From the NCBI RefSeq assembly GCF_018617385.1, contig NZ_JACSKA010000004.1:124001-188000 (forward strand): a DNA stretch of 64,000 nucleotides, in the 5' to 3' direction. Each line of letters starts with the position of its first letter. Position 1 is the first letter of the stretch. Shown piece after piece: positions 42,661 to 51,437 of this stretch. The notes under the pieces are model-generated. The model was not told the origin of the DNA. It was given only the letters and a program-made list of their open reading frames with translations, and made no database searches. The translations under genes and the position numbers were made by a program. The DNA is from Exiguobacterium sp018617385. GTDB taxonomy: Bacteria; Bacillota; Bacilli; Exiguobacteriales; Exiguobacteriaceae.

Positions 42661-43573
42661 GTACTTCTCCTCCTAACGAGGCGACTTCTTCGAGCGTGGT
42701 CGCCTTTTGAATCGAAACGTTCGAGTCGATTCGTTTAATCAATCCTGAAAGCGGTGAAGATGGACCGAACTCGATGAACGTGTCTACCCCGTCTGCAATC
42801 GCCTTGCGTACACAATCTTCAAAGCGGACAGACGAATACAGTTGTTTCGTCAATAACGCCTTCAACTGTTCAGGGTCACGATGCACCGCCGCGTCCACGT
42901 TCGAAATCAAGTCGACGGAAGCCGCTTCAAACGGTGACGAGGCGAGGACATCTTGGAAACGCGTTGCCGCCGGCATCATGTAGGAACTATGGAACGCTCC
43001 AGATACGTTTAACGGCAATACCCGCTTCGCACCGGCAGCCTTCAATTCCACGCCCGCTTGTTCGACCGCGTCGACATGCCCTGAAATCACGAATTGACCA
43101 GGACAATTCAAGTTGGCGATTTGAACTAAATTCCCGCTCGCACTGATTTTTTCAGTGATATGGAGCGCCTCTTGAAGATCGGTCATCCCGACGACTGCCG
43201 CCATCGTTCCATCCTTCACTTCAGACATCAACTGCCCACGTGCTCGGACGAGGACGGTCGCCTCTTCAAGATCGATGACACCCGCACTGACGAGCGCCGC
43301 ATATTCACCGACACTATGCCCGATGACGACATCTGGTGCCGCACCGCTCTTCGCATAGGCTTGCGCGAGGAGCGAGGCGTGCGCCACGATGGCCGGCTGT
43401 GCCACTTCCGTTTCTTGTAGGTCTTCCTTCGACCCGGATGACATGACTTCAAGGAGGTCAAACCCGAGTCGACGTCCGATTGCTTGAAGCGTTTCAGGGT
43501 GATCTAAAAAGGTTTGTCCCATTCCAACGGCTTGAGAACCTTGCCCCGGAAACACCCATGCTACTTTCCCCAT
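42653..43573 (-). CDS. fabD: Malonyl-CoA:ACP transacylase FabD
   Basis: FabD (306 aa) loads malonyl groups onto ACP. The nucleophile Ser87 in GHSVGEYAAL, the FPGQGSQ start (8-14) and the catalytic His195 in SGAFHSS are present. It follows plsX by 18 bases in the FapR regulon operon. Confidence 0.98.
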   Translation of the reverse strand: MGKVAWVFPGQGSQAVGMGQTFLDHPETLQAIGRRLGFDLLEVMSSGSKEDLQETEVAQPAIVAHASLLAQAYAKSGAAPDVVIGHSVGEYAALVSAGVIDLEEATVLVRARGQLMSEVKDGTMAAVVGMTDLQEALHITEKISASGNLVQIANLNCPGQFVISGHVDAVEQAGVELKAAGAKRVLPLNVSGAFHSSYMMPAATRFQDVLASSPFEAASVDLISNVDAAVHRDPEQLKALLTKQLYSSVRFEDCVRKAIADGVDTFIEFGPSSPLSGLIKRIDSNVSIQKATTLEEVASLGGEVRA

Positions 43574-43591
43574 ATCTTCACCTGCTTTCGC

Positions 43592-44581
43592 TTAGTCTAT
43601 GGCTTTGGCACGCTTGATTTTTTCCACGACATCGTGATCTACCATGATTTTCGCCTGTTTCAACGCACTCATGATGGCGAGTGCATCGCTCGACCCATGC
43701 GCCTTGATAACCGGCGCATTGATCCCGAATAATCCAGCTCCCCCGTGTTCGCGATAATCCAGCGTTTCTTTTAATCGTCTCAATTTCGGTTTTAAGATGA
43801 GAGCGGCGAGTTTAGATACAAGGTCACTCGTGAATTGTTCTTTCATCATCTTCATGAGCATTGAAGAGGAGCCCTCCACACCCTTTAACAAGATGTTTCC
43901 TGCAAATCCTTCGGTCACGATGACGTCCACGTCACCTGACATCGCTTCACGCGCTTCGACATTCCCAACAAAATGGACAGGTGCCTGTTCAAGGAGGGGG
44001 AACGCTTCTTTTGTCAGCGCATTTCCTTTACCCGCTTCTGTCCCGATATTGAGAAGAGCGACACGCGGTGTCTTGATGCCACGCACATGTTCCGCATACA
44101 GTGAACCCATAATCGCATAGTCGACGAGGTGTTCAGCTTTTGCATCCGGATTCGCTCCGACATCCAGAACGACGACACCACTACCAGTATATGTAGGGAA
44201 CGTCGGAGATAATGCCGGACGCTCGATTCCCGGGATCCGTCCGATGATGAAAAGAGACGCCGCCATCAATGCGCCGGTATTCCCGGCAGACACGAGAGCA
44301 TCCGCTTTTCCTTCTTTGACGAGCTGAGCTGCCACGACGAGCGAGCTGTCCTTCTTACGGCGCACCGCCCGTACCGGTTCGTCTTCGCCTGTGATGATCT
44401 CACTGGCTGGAACGACCGTCACTCGAGGGTCATCAAGACCGTATGAGGCAATCTTCACCTCATCACCGACTAAAAAGAGTTCCATCGACTCGTTCGGATA
44501 TTGCGCGACGAACCGTTTCACACCTTCTACAATCGCCTTCGGTGCGTGATCGCCACCCATTGCATCAATCGCTAACTTCAT
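43592..44581 (-). CDS. plsX: Phosphate acyltransferase PlsX
   Basis: PlsX (329 aa) converts acyl-ACP to acyl-phosphate, the first step of phospholipid synthesis. It starts MKLAIDAMGGDHAPKAIVEG and keeps VSAGNTGALMAAS (about residues 100-112), GANPDAKAEHL and NIGTEAGKGN. It overlaps fapR by 4 bases. Confidence 0.98.
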   Translation of the reverse strand: MKLAIDAMGGDHAPKAIVEGVKRFVAQYPNESMELFLVGDEVKIASYGLDDPRVTVVPASEIITGEDEPVRAVRRKKDSSLVVAAQLVKEGKADALVSAGNTGALMAASLFIIGRIPGIERPALSPTFPTYTGSGVVVLDVGANPDAKAEHLVDYAIMGSLYAEHVRGIKTPRVALLNIGTEAGKGNALTKEAFPLLEQAPVHFVGNVEAREAMSGDVDVIVTEGFAGNILLKGVEGSSSMLMKMMKEQFTSDLVSKLAALILKPKLRRLKETLDYREHGGAGLFGINAPVIKAHGSSDALAIMSALKQAKIMVDHDVVEKIKRAKAID

Positions 44582-45147
44582 GCTTGCTCCTCCTCACCAC
44601 GTCGGTAAATCGTGAAGTCGCCATCAAAGACGCACTCCTCACCGACATAACTTTCAACTGTGACGTCTGTTCTCCCGTCCCCTCGTAGTTTCATCACACG
44701 AGCCTTGGCAACGACTCGCTCTCCAAGATGGACTTGGCGACTGAAGCGAATGTCCGCTTTAGTGGTCAACGCCAATTCATCATTGATGAGCGCCACCGCT
44801 AACGAGTTGGCTTGCGCGAACAAGACGTGTCCACGTGCAATCTCGTTGCGGCTAAAGACGTGTTCTTTTTCTATATCGAGGACTGAGATCGCAGAGTCAT
44901 CTAGCTTCAAGTCAATCATATCACCGATGACCTCGCTCATTGAAAGCGATTTGACTTCATCGAGATGTTCGGAAGCCACATGTTTGATCCGTTCCCTCAC
45001 TTCCGGAATTTTTAATTCCATCCGGTCGAGTCGAATCGTCTGGATGCTGACAGAAAACTGTTTTGACAGTTCTTCGTCTTTGATGAACGGGTTATGCTCA
45101 ATCGTTTCTTGTAACAAGCGTTGCCGCTCTTTCTTAGGTACCCGCAT
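44578..45147 (-). CDS. fapR: Malonyl-CoA-sensing fatty acid regulator FapR
   Basis: FapR (189 aa) represses fatty acid and phospholipid genes and is released by malonyl-CoA. The N-terminal HTH (IKDEELSKQFSVSIQTIRLDRMEL, about residues 22-45) is followed by a hot-dog effector domain (about 90-185). A perfect FapR operator lies at its own promoter, so autoregulation of fapR-plsX-fabD-fabG is expected. Confidence 0.97.
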   Translation of the reverse strand: MRVPKKERQRLLQETIEHNPFIKDEELSKQFSVSIQTIRLDRMELKIPEVRERIKHVASEHLDEVKSLSMSEVIGDMIDLKLDDSAISVLDIEKEHVFSRNEIARGHVLFAQANSLAVALINDELALTTKADIRFSRQVHLGERVVAKARVMKLRGDGRTDVTVESYVGEECVFDGDFTIYRRGEEEQA

Positions 45148-45179
45148 TCAGTTCCCTCCTAAACTAATCGCTAAAGAAC

Positions 45180-45197
45180 TTAATACCTGGTACTAAT
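45180..45197 (-). promoter_or_regulatory. FapR operator
   Basis: TTAATACCTGGTACTAAT on the plus strand fits the FapR palindrome (TTAGTACC-N2-TACTAAT type): half sites TTAATACC and GTACTAAT around TG. It covers the expected transcription start of fapR, just downstream of the -10 hexamer, ideal for repression. Confidence 0.88.
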
Positions 45198-45200
45198 AGC

Positions 45201-45229
45201 AGTATATATTCTTTAGTCGTCATTTTCAA
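45201..45229 (-). promoter_or_regulatory. Sigma-A promoter of fapR-plsX-fabD-fabG
   Basis: Minus-strand -35 TTGAAA (45224-45229), 17-base spacer and -10 TATACT (45201-45206). The -35 ends only 5 bases before the recG stop. The FapR operator follows immediately. Confidence 0.82.
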
Positions 45230-45232
45230 GTA

Positions 45233-47263
45233 CTATTCTAACCTTTCCCCAACGAGAAGGTCGAGTTGTTTCAAATAGCCACGTAACCCTTCATATTGGG
45301 CGTCATGCCAAAAGGCGTCGCTTCCGAGAAGTTTCACGGCATCTTGCATGGCTACTTCCATCACTTTCAAATCGAGAACGGGATCGGCGACCCGGAAACT
45401 TGGGAGACCACTCTGTGCGGTCCCGAAGAAATCACCAGCCCCACGTAACTCTAAATCTTTCTCCGCCAATACGAACCCATCGTTCGTCTCCGTCATCGTT
45501 TTCAGTCGAACTTTCCCGACATCTGACTTTGGGTCCCCGACGAGAATACAGAACGATTGATGGGCACCACGACCGACACGGCCACGCAACTGGTGTAATT
45601 GCGCGAGACCGAAACGCTCGGCGTCATGGATGATGATGAGTGAAGCGTTTGGAACGTTCACCCCGACCTCGACGACCGTTGTGGAGACGAGAATCTGTGT
45701 CGCGTTGTCGGCGAATGATTTCATGACTTCGTCTTTTTCTGTACTCGATAGCTTCCCGTGCATCAGACCAACACCATAGTTCGAGAAGCGTTCTTTCAAC
45801 AGCTCATACAGTGCCGTCGCACTCTCCACTTCTAGTGTATCCGACTCCTCGATGAGAGGTGCAATTACATACGCTTGACGGCCGAGTGCGAGTTCCCGTT
45901 CGACCATTGCATGCACACGATCGATCTGGTCGTGTTTCGCCCAATACGTTTCAATCGGCTTTCGTCCTTTTGGCATCTCATCAATCGTGGAAACATCCAT
46001 CTCTCCGAACGCACTGATGGCAAGCGTCCTCGGAATCGGCGTCGCGGTCATATATAAGACGTCCGCGAATTCAGCTTTATCGCGAAGTTTCTTCCGTTGT
46101 TCGACACCGAATCGGTGCTGTTCGTCCGTAATCGCCAAATGTAAATTCGAAAATTCGACCGGTCCTTGGATGAGCGCGTGCGTCCCGACGATGATGTCGA
46201 CGTCTCCCGATCGGATTGCTGTCAGGAGGGCTTCGCGCGCCTTCCCTTTCACCGAGCTCGTCAAAAGGGCGATCGTGATGCCAAACGGTTCAAATAATTC
46301 CTGTAACGATGTCGCATGTTGTTCGGCAAGGATTTCTGTTGGCACCATCAAAGCCCCTTGATACCCGGCCGTCACAGTCGCATACAAGGCAATCGCGGCA
46401 ACGACGGTCTTCCCGCTCCCGACATCCCCTTGTAACAATCGGTTCATCCGTTCTGGTCTTTCAAGGTCAGATACGATTTCACGGATGACCCGGGTCTGGG
46501 CTCCGGTTAATGGGAATGCGAGCCGTTTGACGAATTCATTCAATTGATGCTTATCGAGGTGAAGGGCCCGACCGTTTCCTGACCGCTCCATTTTCCGAAA
46601 CGCCTGTAATTTCAACTGATACATGAGACACTCTTCATAAACGTAGCTTCGTCTCGCCTGTTTATAGGTCTCCACTGTATCTGGAAAATGCATCCCACGT
46701 AGCATCGTCATCCGGTCAACTAATCGATAGCGGTCGCGAATGGCTTGCGGGACCTGTTCGGGCAAATCGTTCACCTGCTCAAAAGCGAGCTTCACGATCC
46801 GACTGAAATTCTTTTGTGTCAGTCCGGCTCGTAATGAATAAATCGGTTGCAATCCGCCTGAGGGGGCACCAAATTCAAGGTCGGTCGCGCTGATCGTCAT
46901 CCGGTTCATGTCCCATTTCCCTTTGACCGTCACCGTCTCCCCGATCACCAATTTTTCTTTATAGAAGGCACGGTTGAACATCGTCACTTGGACGGCGTAT
47001 CGGTCTTCGAGTAGCAAGCGGAACTGGAGACGATTCTTTCCTTTACTATAGTAGCGAACGAGCGGTTCGGCTTGGACAGTCCCGCTCCACTTGACGAGGT
47101 CACCGTGAACAGCCGTCGTCACTGTCCCACTATTATAATTCTCATAACGAAACGGGACGTGCTCCAGCACGTCCTCGATTCGAACAAGTCCCATCACTTC
47201 TAACTTTTTGGCCATCTCTGGCCCGACCCCTTTCAGCGTCGTCAGTCGATCATTGTTTTGCAT
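45233..47263 (-). CDS. recG: ATP-dependent DNA helicase RecG
   Basis: RecG (676 aa) remodels stalled replication forks and Holliday junctions. An N-terminal OB/wedge domain (about residues 1-240) precedes the helicase with Walker A GDVGSGKTVV, the DEQH box (AITDEQHRFGVEQR), TATPIPRT and the motif VI region QLRGRVGRG. ATG 47263 follows GGAGCG and overlaps the end of sdaAA by 14 bases; an in-frame start 19 codons earlier lies inside sdaAA and is rejected. Confidence 0.98.
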   Translation of the reverse strand: MQNNDRLTTLKGVGPEMAKKLEVMGLVRIEDVLEHVPFRYENYNSGTVTTAVHGDLVKWSGTVQAEPLVRYYSKGKNRLQFRLLLEDRYAVQVTMFNRAFYKEKLVIGETVTVKGKWDMNRMTISATDLEFGAPSGGLQPIYSLRAGLTQKNFSRIVKLAFEQVNDLPEQVPQAIRDRYRLVDRMTMLRGMHFPDTVETYKQARRSYVYEECLMYQLKLQAFRKMERSGNGRALHLDKHQLNEFVKRLAFPLTGAQTRVIREIVSDLERPERMNRLLQGDVGSGKTVVAAIALYATVTAGYQGALMVPTEILAEQHATSLQELFEPFGITIALLTSSVKGKAREALLTAIRSGDVDIIVGTHALIQGPVEFSNLHLAITDEQHRFGVEQRKKLRDKAEFADVLYMTATPIPRTLAISAFGEMDVSTIDEMPKGRKPIETYWAKHDQIDRVHAMVERELALGRQAYVIAPLIEESDTLEVESATALYELLKERFSNYGVGLMHGKLSSTEKDEVMKSFADNATQILVSTTVVEVGVNVPNASLIIIHDAERFGLAQLHQLRGRVGRGAHQSFCILVGDPKSDVGKVRLKTMTETNDGFVLAEKDLELRGAGDFFGTAQSGLPSFRVADPVLDLKVMEVAMQDAVKLLGSDAFWHDAQYEGLRGYLKQLDLLVGERLE

Positions 47264-48137
47264 CTTCTTTCGCTCCAAATATATTTCGTTCGAGGCGACG
47301 AGCCGTCGGTGTATTGGCAAGTCCGCCTTTTGCCGTCTCTTTTAAGGCGGTCGGCATCATTTGGCCCACTTCATGCATCGCCGAGATGACCTCGTCACAA
47401 GGGATACGTGAGGTAATCCCCGCAAGCGCCATATCTGCTGCGACAATGGCGTTGGCACCGCCCATGGCATTTCGCTTGACGCATGGAACTTCGACCAACC
47501 CCGCCACAGGATCACAGACGAGACCGAGCATATTTTTTAGGGCGATCGCAAATGCCGTAGCCGACTGGTCCGGTGTCCCGCCAGCTGCTTCAACGATGGC
47601 CGCGGCTGCCATGCCCGTCGCTGACCCGACCTCGGCCTGACATCCACCAGCCGCCCCTGAAATCGAGGCGTTGTTCGCCACGACGAATCCGAACGCACCT
47701 GATGTGAACAAGTAACGGATCATCGCGTCGCGGTCCATTTCAAGACGATCTTTTACCGCAAACAACGTTCCCGGTACGACGCCCGCGCTCCCCGCCGTCG
47801 GTGTCGCACAAATCCGTCCCATCGCCGCGTTCACTTCGTTCGTCCCAATCGCTTTCGAGACGGCATCTAAAATGAGGTCTCCCGCGAGCGACTTGCCCGA
47901 ACGAATATAGTCTTGCATGAGTACGGCATCATTCCCCGTCAATCCCGTAACCGACGTGACACCTTGGAGTGCGCGTTCGACCGCCTCCTCCATCACTTCA
48001 AGATTTCGGTCCATCATCCCGATGATGTCCTCTCGACTGGCACGTCTGACGTGCATCTCCTGCTCGATCATCACTTCCGAAATCGGGATGTTCCGTTCTG
48101 TTGCAATCGTCACTAATTCCTCTACTGATTTAAACAT
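47250..48137 (-). CDS. sdaAA: L-serine dehydratase alpha subunit
   Basis: SdaAA (295 aa) with SdaAB deaminates L-serine to pyruvate using a [4Fe-4S] cluster. Candidate cluster cysteines are in GRICATPTAGSAGV, GGCQAEVGSA and LVCDPVAGLVEVPC. ATG 48137 is preferred to the GTG just before it because AGGAGA is 7 bases upstream. It follows sdaAB by 12 bases, as in Bacillus. Confidence 0.96.
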   Translation of the reverse strand: MFKSVEELVTIATERNIPISEVMIEQEMHVRRASREDIIGMMDRNLEVMEEAVERALQGVTSVTGLTGNDAVLMQDYIRSGKSLAGDLILDAVSKAIGTNEVNAAMGRICATPTAGSAGVVPGTLFAVKDRLEMDRDAMIRYLFTSGAFGFVVANNASISGAAGGCQAEVGSATGMAAAAIVEAAGGTPDQSATAFAIALKNMLGLVCDPVAGLVEVPCVKRNAMGGANAIVAADMALAGITSRIPCDEVISAMHEVGQMMPTALKETAKGGLANTPTARRLERNIFGAKEDAKQ

Positions 48138-48149
48138 CACACATTCTCC

Positions 48150-48812
48150 TCATTCCCCAAAAATAGCTATCCGTTCGATTTGCGGTAACCGTTCCAGCTC
48201 TGCAATCACTTCCGCAGGAATGGTCTCATCAATCTCGATTGCCATCAACGCCTGCATCCCTTTTTCATGGCGGCTCACTTCCATATGTCCAATGTTTAAT
48301 TGGTGGTTCGCCAACACACCGGTCACAGCCGCGATGGCCCCGAATCGATCATGGTGCAAGACGACGAGTGCAGGTCCCCCACCTGTCAGTTTCAACGGGA
48401 ATCCGTTCAGTTCCGTGATCTCAATCGTTCCCCCACCGATTGAAATTCCGACAATCTCAAATGTGCCAAATTCATCCTCGAGCAAGACCCGGGCCGTATT
48501 CGGATGATCCGTCAACAGATCACTCGTCTCAAAGATGACCTCGATCCCTTTTTCACGGGCGATATCTAACGCCTGTGGGATTCTCAGATCGAATGTATCG
48601 AATCCCATGATTCCACCGACGATGGCCACGTCCGTACCGTGACCCCGATACGTGTCAGCAAACGACCCATAAAATGTGATGTGCGCCGTACGCGGCGTTC
48701 TCCCGAACAACTTCCCGGCCATCAAGCCGATGCGGGCAGCACCTGCTGTATGCGAACTCGACGGTCCGACCATGACCGGACCAATGATGTCAAACACACT
48801 ACGATATTTCAT
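48150..48812 (-). CDS. sdaAB: L-serine dehydratase beta subunit
   Basis: SdaAB (220 aa) is the partner of SdaAA. The conserved N-terminus MKYRSVFDIIGPVMVGPSSSHTAGA and an ACT-type C-terminal domain (about residues 145-220, with NIGHMEVSRHEKG) are visible. ATG 48812 has GGGGG 8 bases upstream. The fakA terminator lies just upstream. Confidence 0.97.
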   Translation of the reverse strand: MKYRSVFDIIGPVMVGPSSSHTAGAARIGLMAGKLFGRTPRTAHITFYGSFADTYRGHGTDVAIVGGIMGFDTFDLRIPQALDIAREKGIEVIFETSDLLTDHPNTARVLLEDEFGTFEIVGISIGGGTIEITELNGFPLKLTGGGPALVVLHHDRFGAIAAVTGVLANHQLNIGHMEVSRHEKGMQALMAIEIDETIPAEVIAELERLPQIERIAIFGE

Positions 48813-48832
48813 CAATTTTTCCCCCTTTCAAA

Positions 48833-48866
48833 AATCCCTACCTTCATTATACAGAAGGTAGGGATT
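48833..48866 (-). terminator. Rho-independent terminator after fakA
   Basis: Perfect 13-bp stem AATCCCTACCTTC (48833-48845) / GAAGGTAGGGATT (48854-48866) with an 8-base loop, followed by TTTTG on the minus strand. The loop contains TGTATAAT on the minus strand, a consensus -10 that might start sdaAB transcription (weak -35 TGTTTC 16 bases before). Confidence 0.8.
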
Positions 48867-48875
48867 CGAAACAGC

Positions 48876-50555
48876 TTATTCCACACTAAAAATATAAGAG
48901 TAAAGCGGTTGTTTGCCGTCGTGAACTTCAATTTCAATCTCGTCGTTCACCGATTCGATATATGACGTCAACGCTTCTACGTCCGATGCAGAAGAGCCTT
49001 CTCCTGTTAAGATCGTGACGATTTCGTCGTCTGCATCGATGAGCGCATCGACTAATCGTTTAGCCGCTTCTAAGCTCGATGGAGATGAAGAAACGATTTT
49101 CTTCTCAGCAATCGCCATGTGCTCATCTTTTTTGATTTCAACGCCATCGATGCTCGTATCACGAACAGCGTATGTCACTTGGCCGGACTTCACGGTCGCG
49201 GCTGCCGCTTTCATCGCTTGTTCATTCATCTCGACATCCGCTTCAGGATTGAATGCGATGGCTGCAGCGAGACCTTGTGGGACGGTCTTCGTCGGAATGA
49301 CCGATACGCCGCACGGTGCGACAGATGCCGCTTGTTCAGCCGCCATGATGATGTTGGAGTTGTTCGGGAAGATGAAGACGTGTTCCGCATGTGCCGACTC
49401 AATCGCCTTGACGATATCTTCTGTCGACGGGTTCATCGTCTGACCACCTTCGATGACGTGGGCCGCCCCGAGTGAACGGAACAGTTCGCTGACGCCTTCG
49501 CCCATTGCGACCGTTACGATGGCAAATGGCGCTTTCGGCTTCTCCGCTTGTTGAATACCGTGTTGGTTGGCACCGTGTTCTTCTTCAAGAATCGTCGAAT
49601 GTTGTTGACGCATGTTCTCGATTTTGACCGCGACGAGTTCACCGAAACGTTGCCCTTTCGTGATGACTTCACCTGGCGTCTCGACGTGAACGTGAACTTT
49701 CAAGAGTTCCTCGTCCGCGACGACAAGAAGAGAATCCCCGAGTTCAGACAACTCGTTGCGGAATGCATCTTCGTTGAACGGTGTATCTTTCAGCTTGTCC
49801 TCTTGGAAACGGACCATGATCTCCGTACAGTAACCGAATTCGATGTCCTCTGTCGACATGAATCCTTGTGCCGCATGCGCGTGGTGTTCTGCTTCGATCA
49901 ATGCATCCATCACCGGTGTATGTGGTTTTTCAAGTTCTTTTCCTTCAAGACTCGCAAGGAATCCTTCGTAAATGACGAGAAGTCCTTGACCACCTGAGTC
50001 GACGACGCCGACTTCTTTTAACACCGGTAACAAGTCCGGTGTACGGTCTAACGAAGCTTTTGCCTCGACGATGACACGTTTCATGAACTCTGTGAAATCA
50101 CTTGTCGACTCAGACGCAAGGAGCGCTTCATCAGCCGCTTCACGAGCAACCGTTAAAATCGTTCCTTCAACCGGTTTCATAACCGCCTTGTATGCTGTGT
50201 CGACACCGCGTTTGAGTGCTTCTGCAAAATCAACTGTCGTGAGTTCCGTCTTTCCTTCAACGGCTTTCCCGAAGCCGCGGAACAACTGGCTTAAAATAAC
50301 GCCTGAGTTTCCGCGTGCTCCCATCAGGAGTCCACGAGCGAACTTTGATGATACCTCTGCAATATCAGATGTGTTCATGGCTGCTACTTCTTTCGCACCT
50401 GACGTCATCGTCAAGTTCATGTTCGTTCCCGTGTCTCCGTCTGGAACCGGGAAGACGTTAAGCGAATCTACATAATCTGCGTTTTGGCTCAAGTTGGCCG
50501 CTCCGTTCGCGATCATGTTTGAGAGCGCCACGCCATCTAAACGATTTAAACCCAC
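48876..50555 (-). CDS. fakA: Fatty acid kinase catalytic subunit FakA (YloV, DAK2 fold)
   Basis: FakA (559 aa) phosphorylates fatty acids bound to FakB, feeding the PlsX/PlsY pathway. The DAK2/DhaL ATP-binding domain is marked by NVFPVPDGDTGTNMNLTM (about residues 33-50) and ARGNSGVILSQLFRG; the C-terminal DegV-like part has VTVAMGEG, IEGGQTMNPSTEDIV and NNSNIIMAA. The start is GTG 50555 with GGAGGAGGA upstream, matching Bacillus YloV; an in-frame ATG ten codons earlier overlaps that site. It follows the asp23 gene. Confidence 0.93.
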   Translation of the reverse strand: MGLNRLDGVALSNMIANGAANLSQNADYVDSLNVFPVPDGDTGTNMNLTMTSGAKEVAAMNTSDIAEVSSKFARGLLMGARGNSGVILSQLFRGFGKAVEGKTELTTVDFAEALKRGVDTAYKAVMKPVEGTILTVAREAADEALLASESTSDFTEFMKRVIVEAKASLDRTPDLLPVLKEVGVVDSGGQGLLVIYEGFLASLEGKELEKPHTPVMDALIEAEHHAHAAQGFMSTEDIEFGYCTEIMVRFQEDKLKDTPFNEDAFRNELSELGDSLLVVADEELLKVHVHVETPGEVITKGQRFGELVAVKIENMRQQHSTILEEEHGANQHGIQQAEKPKAPFAIVTVAMGEGVSELFRSLGAAHVIEGGQTMNPSTEDIVKAIESAHAEHVFIFPNNSNIIMAAEQAASVAPCGVSVIPTKTVPQGLAAAIAFNPEADVEMNEQAMKAAAATVKSGQVTYAVRDTSIDGVEIKKDEHMAIAEKKIVSSSPSSLEAAKRLVDALIDADDEIVTILTGEGSSASDVEALTSYIESVNDEIEIEVHDGKQPLYSYIFSVE

Positions 50556-50577
50556 ACCAAATCCTCCTCCGTTTTCG

Positions 50578-50940
50578 TCAGTCATTCGTCAGACGAACGC
50601 CTTGAACGAATATATTTACCGACGAAACGTTTAATCCTAAAGTTTCTCCGAGCGTATACTTCACTCGGCTTTGCACATTGTATGCGACTTCTGATACTTT
50701 CGTCCCGTAGCTTACAATGATGTGCATGTCGATATGTACGTCCTCATCCTCTTGACGTACGACGACACCACGCGCGTAATTTTCACGTTTTAACAATTCA
50801 GCAATGCCGTCTTTCAATTGTGCTTGTGAAGCCATGCCGACCACACCGAAGCATTCCATCGCCGCACCACCTGCGAGTGTCGCGATGACGTCACTTGTGA
50901 TGTCAATATTGCCATATGTTGTCTTCATTTCAATTGCCAT
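50578..50940 (-). CDS. Asp23/Gls24 family envelope stress protein (YloU)
   Basis: A 120-aa Asp23/Gls24 protein. The family core is clear: GNIDITSDVIATLAGGAAMECFGVVGMAS (about residues 10-38), VDIDMHIIVSYGTKV-like VHIDMHIIVSYGTKVSEVA and a C-terminal VNIFVQGVRL. Gls24 proteins are linked to cell-envelope homeostasis. It forms a two-gene unit with fakA, 22 bases apart, as in Bacillus (yloU-yloV). AAAGGAGG precedes the ATG. Confidence 0.93.
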   Translation of the reverse strand: MAIEMKTTYGNIDITSDVIATLAGGAAMECFGVVGMASQAQLKDGIAELLKRENYARGVVVRQEDEDVHIDMHIIVSYGTKVSEVAYNVQSRVKYTLGETLGLNVSSVNIFVQGVRLTND

Positions 50941-50980
50941 ATGGAGTAGCCTCCTTTATTCGGAATGATTCCTAATGTAC

Positions 50981-51009
50981 ATTCTACAATAAGTACCTAG
51001 TTATTAAAA
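50981..51009 (-). promoter_or_regulatory. Possible promoter of the asp23-fakA unit
   Basis: Minus-strand -10 TAGAAT (50981-50986) and a poor -35 TTTTAA (51004-51009) with 17-base spacing, in the 252-base gap shared with rpmB. Only the -10 is good. No other gene is seen in this gap. Confidence 0.4.
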
Positions 51010-51114
51010 GAACCTGCTCCAGAATCTCGGTCAATTAACGCGATAACCTCATTCATTATTCAAATCCTTGAGAGTAATGTCAAGTTTTTTTCTTGTCATG
51101 GTATGATTTTCTAG

Positions 51115-51143
51115 TTGCATCGGGAAAAAAGCCGTGCTAATAT
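51115..51143 (+). promoter_or_regulatory. Sigma-A promoter of rpmB
   Basis: Plus-strand -35 TTGCAT (51115-51120), 17-base spacer and extended -10 TGCTAATAT (hexamer 51138-51143), about 50 bases before rpmB. Confidence 0.75.
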
Positions 51144-51192
51144 AAACGAGTGTCTATTAGGACGAACCCACATAAAAAAGGAGGGGAAACGC

Positions 51193-51381
51193 ATGGCACG
51201 TAAATGCTACGTAACAGGTAAATCACCTAAATCAGGTAACAACCGTTCGCACGCACTCAACAAGACAAAACGTACTTGGGGTGTAAACGTACAAAAAGTT
51301 CGTATTCTCGTTGACGGTAAACCGAAACGCGTTTGGGTTTCAGCTCGCGCACTTAAATCAGGTCTCGTTGAACGCGTATAA
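51193..51381 (+). CDS. rpmB: 50S ribosomal protein L28
   Basis: L28 (62 aa) is a 50S protein. MARKCYVTGKSPKSGNNRSHALNKTKR and the end VSARALKSGLVERV match the family. AAGGAGGGG precedes ATG 51193; an in-frame upstream ATG 26 codons earlier covers the promoter and is rejected. It is a single-gene plus-strand unit, with its own promoter and terminator, facing thiN, as in Bacillus. Confidence 0.98.
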   Translation: MARKCYVTGKSPKSGNNRSHALNKTKRTWGVNVQKVRILVDGKPKRVWVSARALKSGLVERV

Positions 51382-51400
51382 TACTTATACACGAACGAAT

Positions 51401-51435
51401 AAATCCCAGCGGCATTCGCCGATGGGATTTTTTTT
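51401..51435 (+). terminator. Rho-independent terminator after rpmB
   Basis: Stem AAATCCCA-CGGC (51401-51413) / GCCG-TGGGATTT (51418-51430) with a four-base ATTC loop and a run of eight T on the plus strand. It lies 20 bases after rpmB and just after the convergent thiN stop, which it may also serve, less well. Confidence 0.88.
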
Positions 51436-51437
51436 GC

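Noticed and set aside
47917..48507. Plus-strand open frame of 196 codons across sdaAA-sdaAB
   Set aside because: Antisense to both serine dehydratase genes, with no start site or family match.
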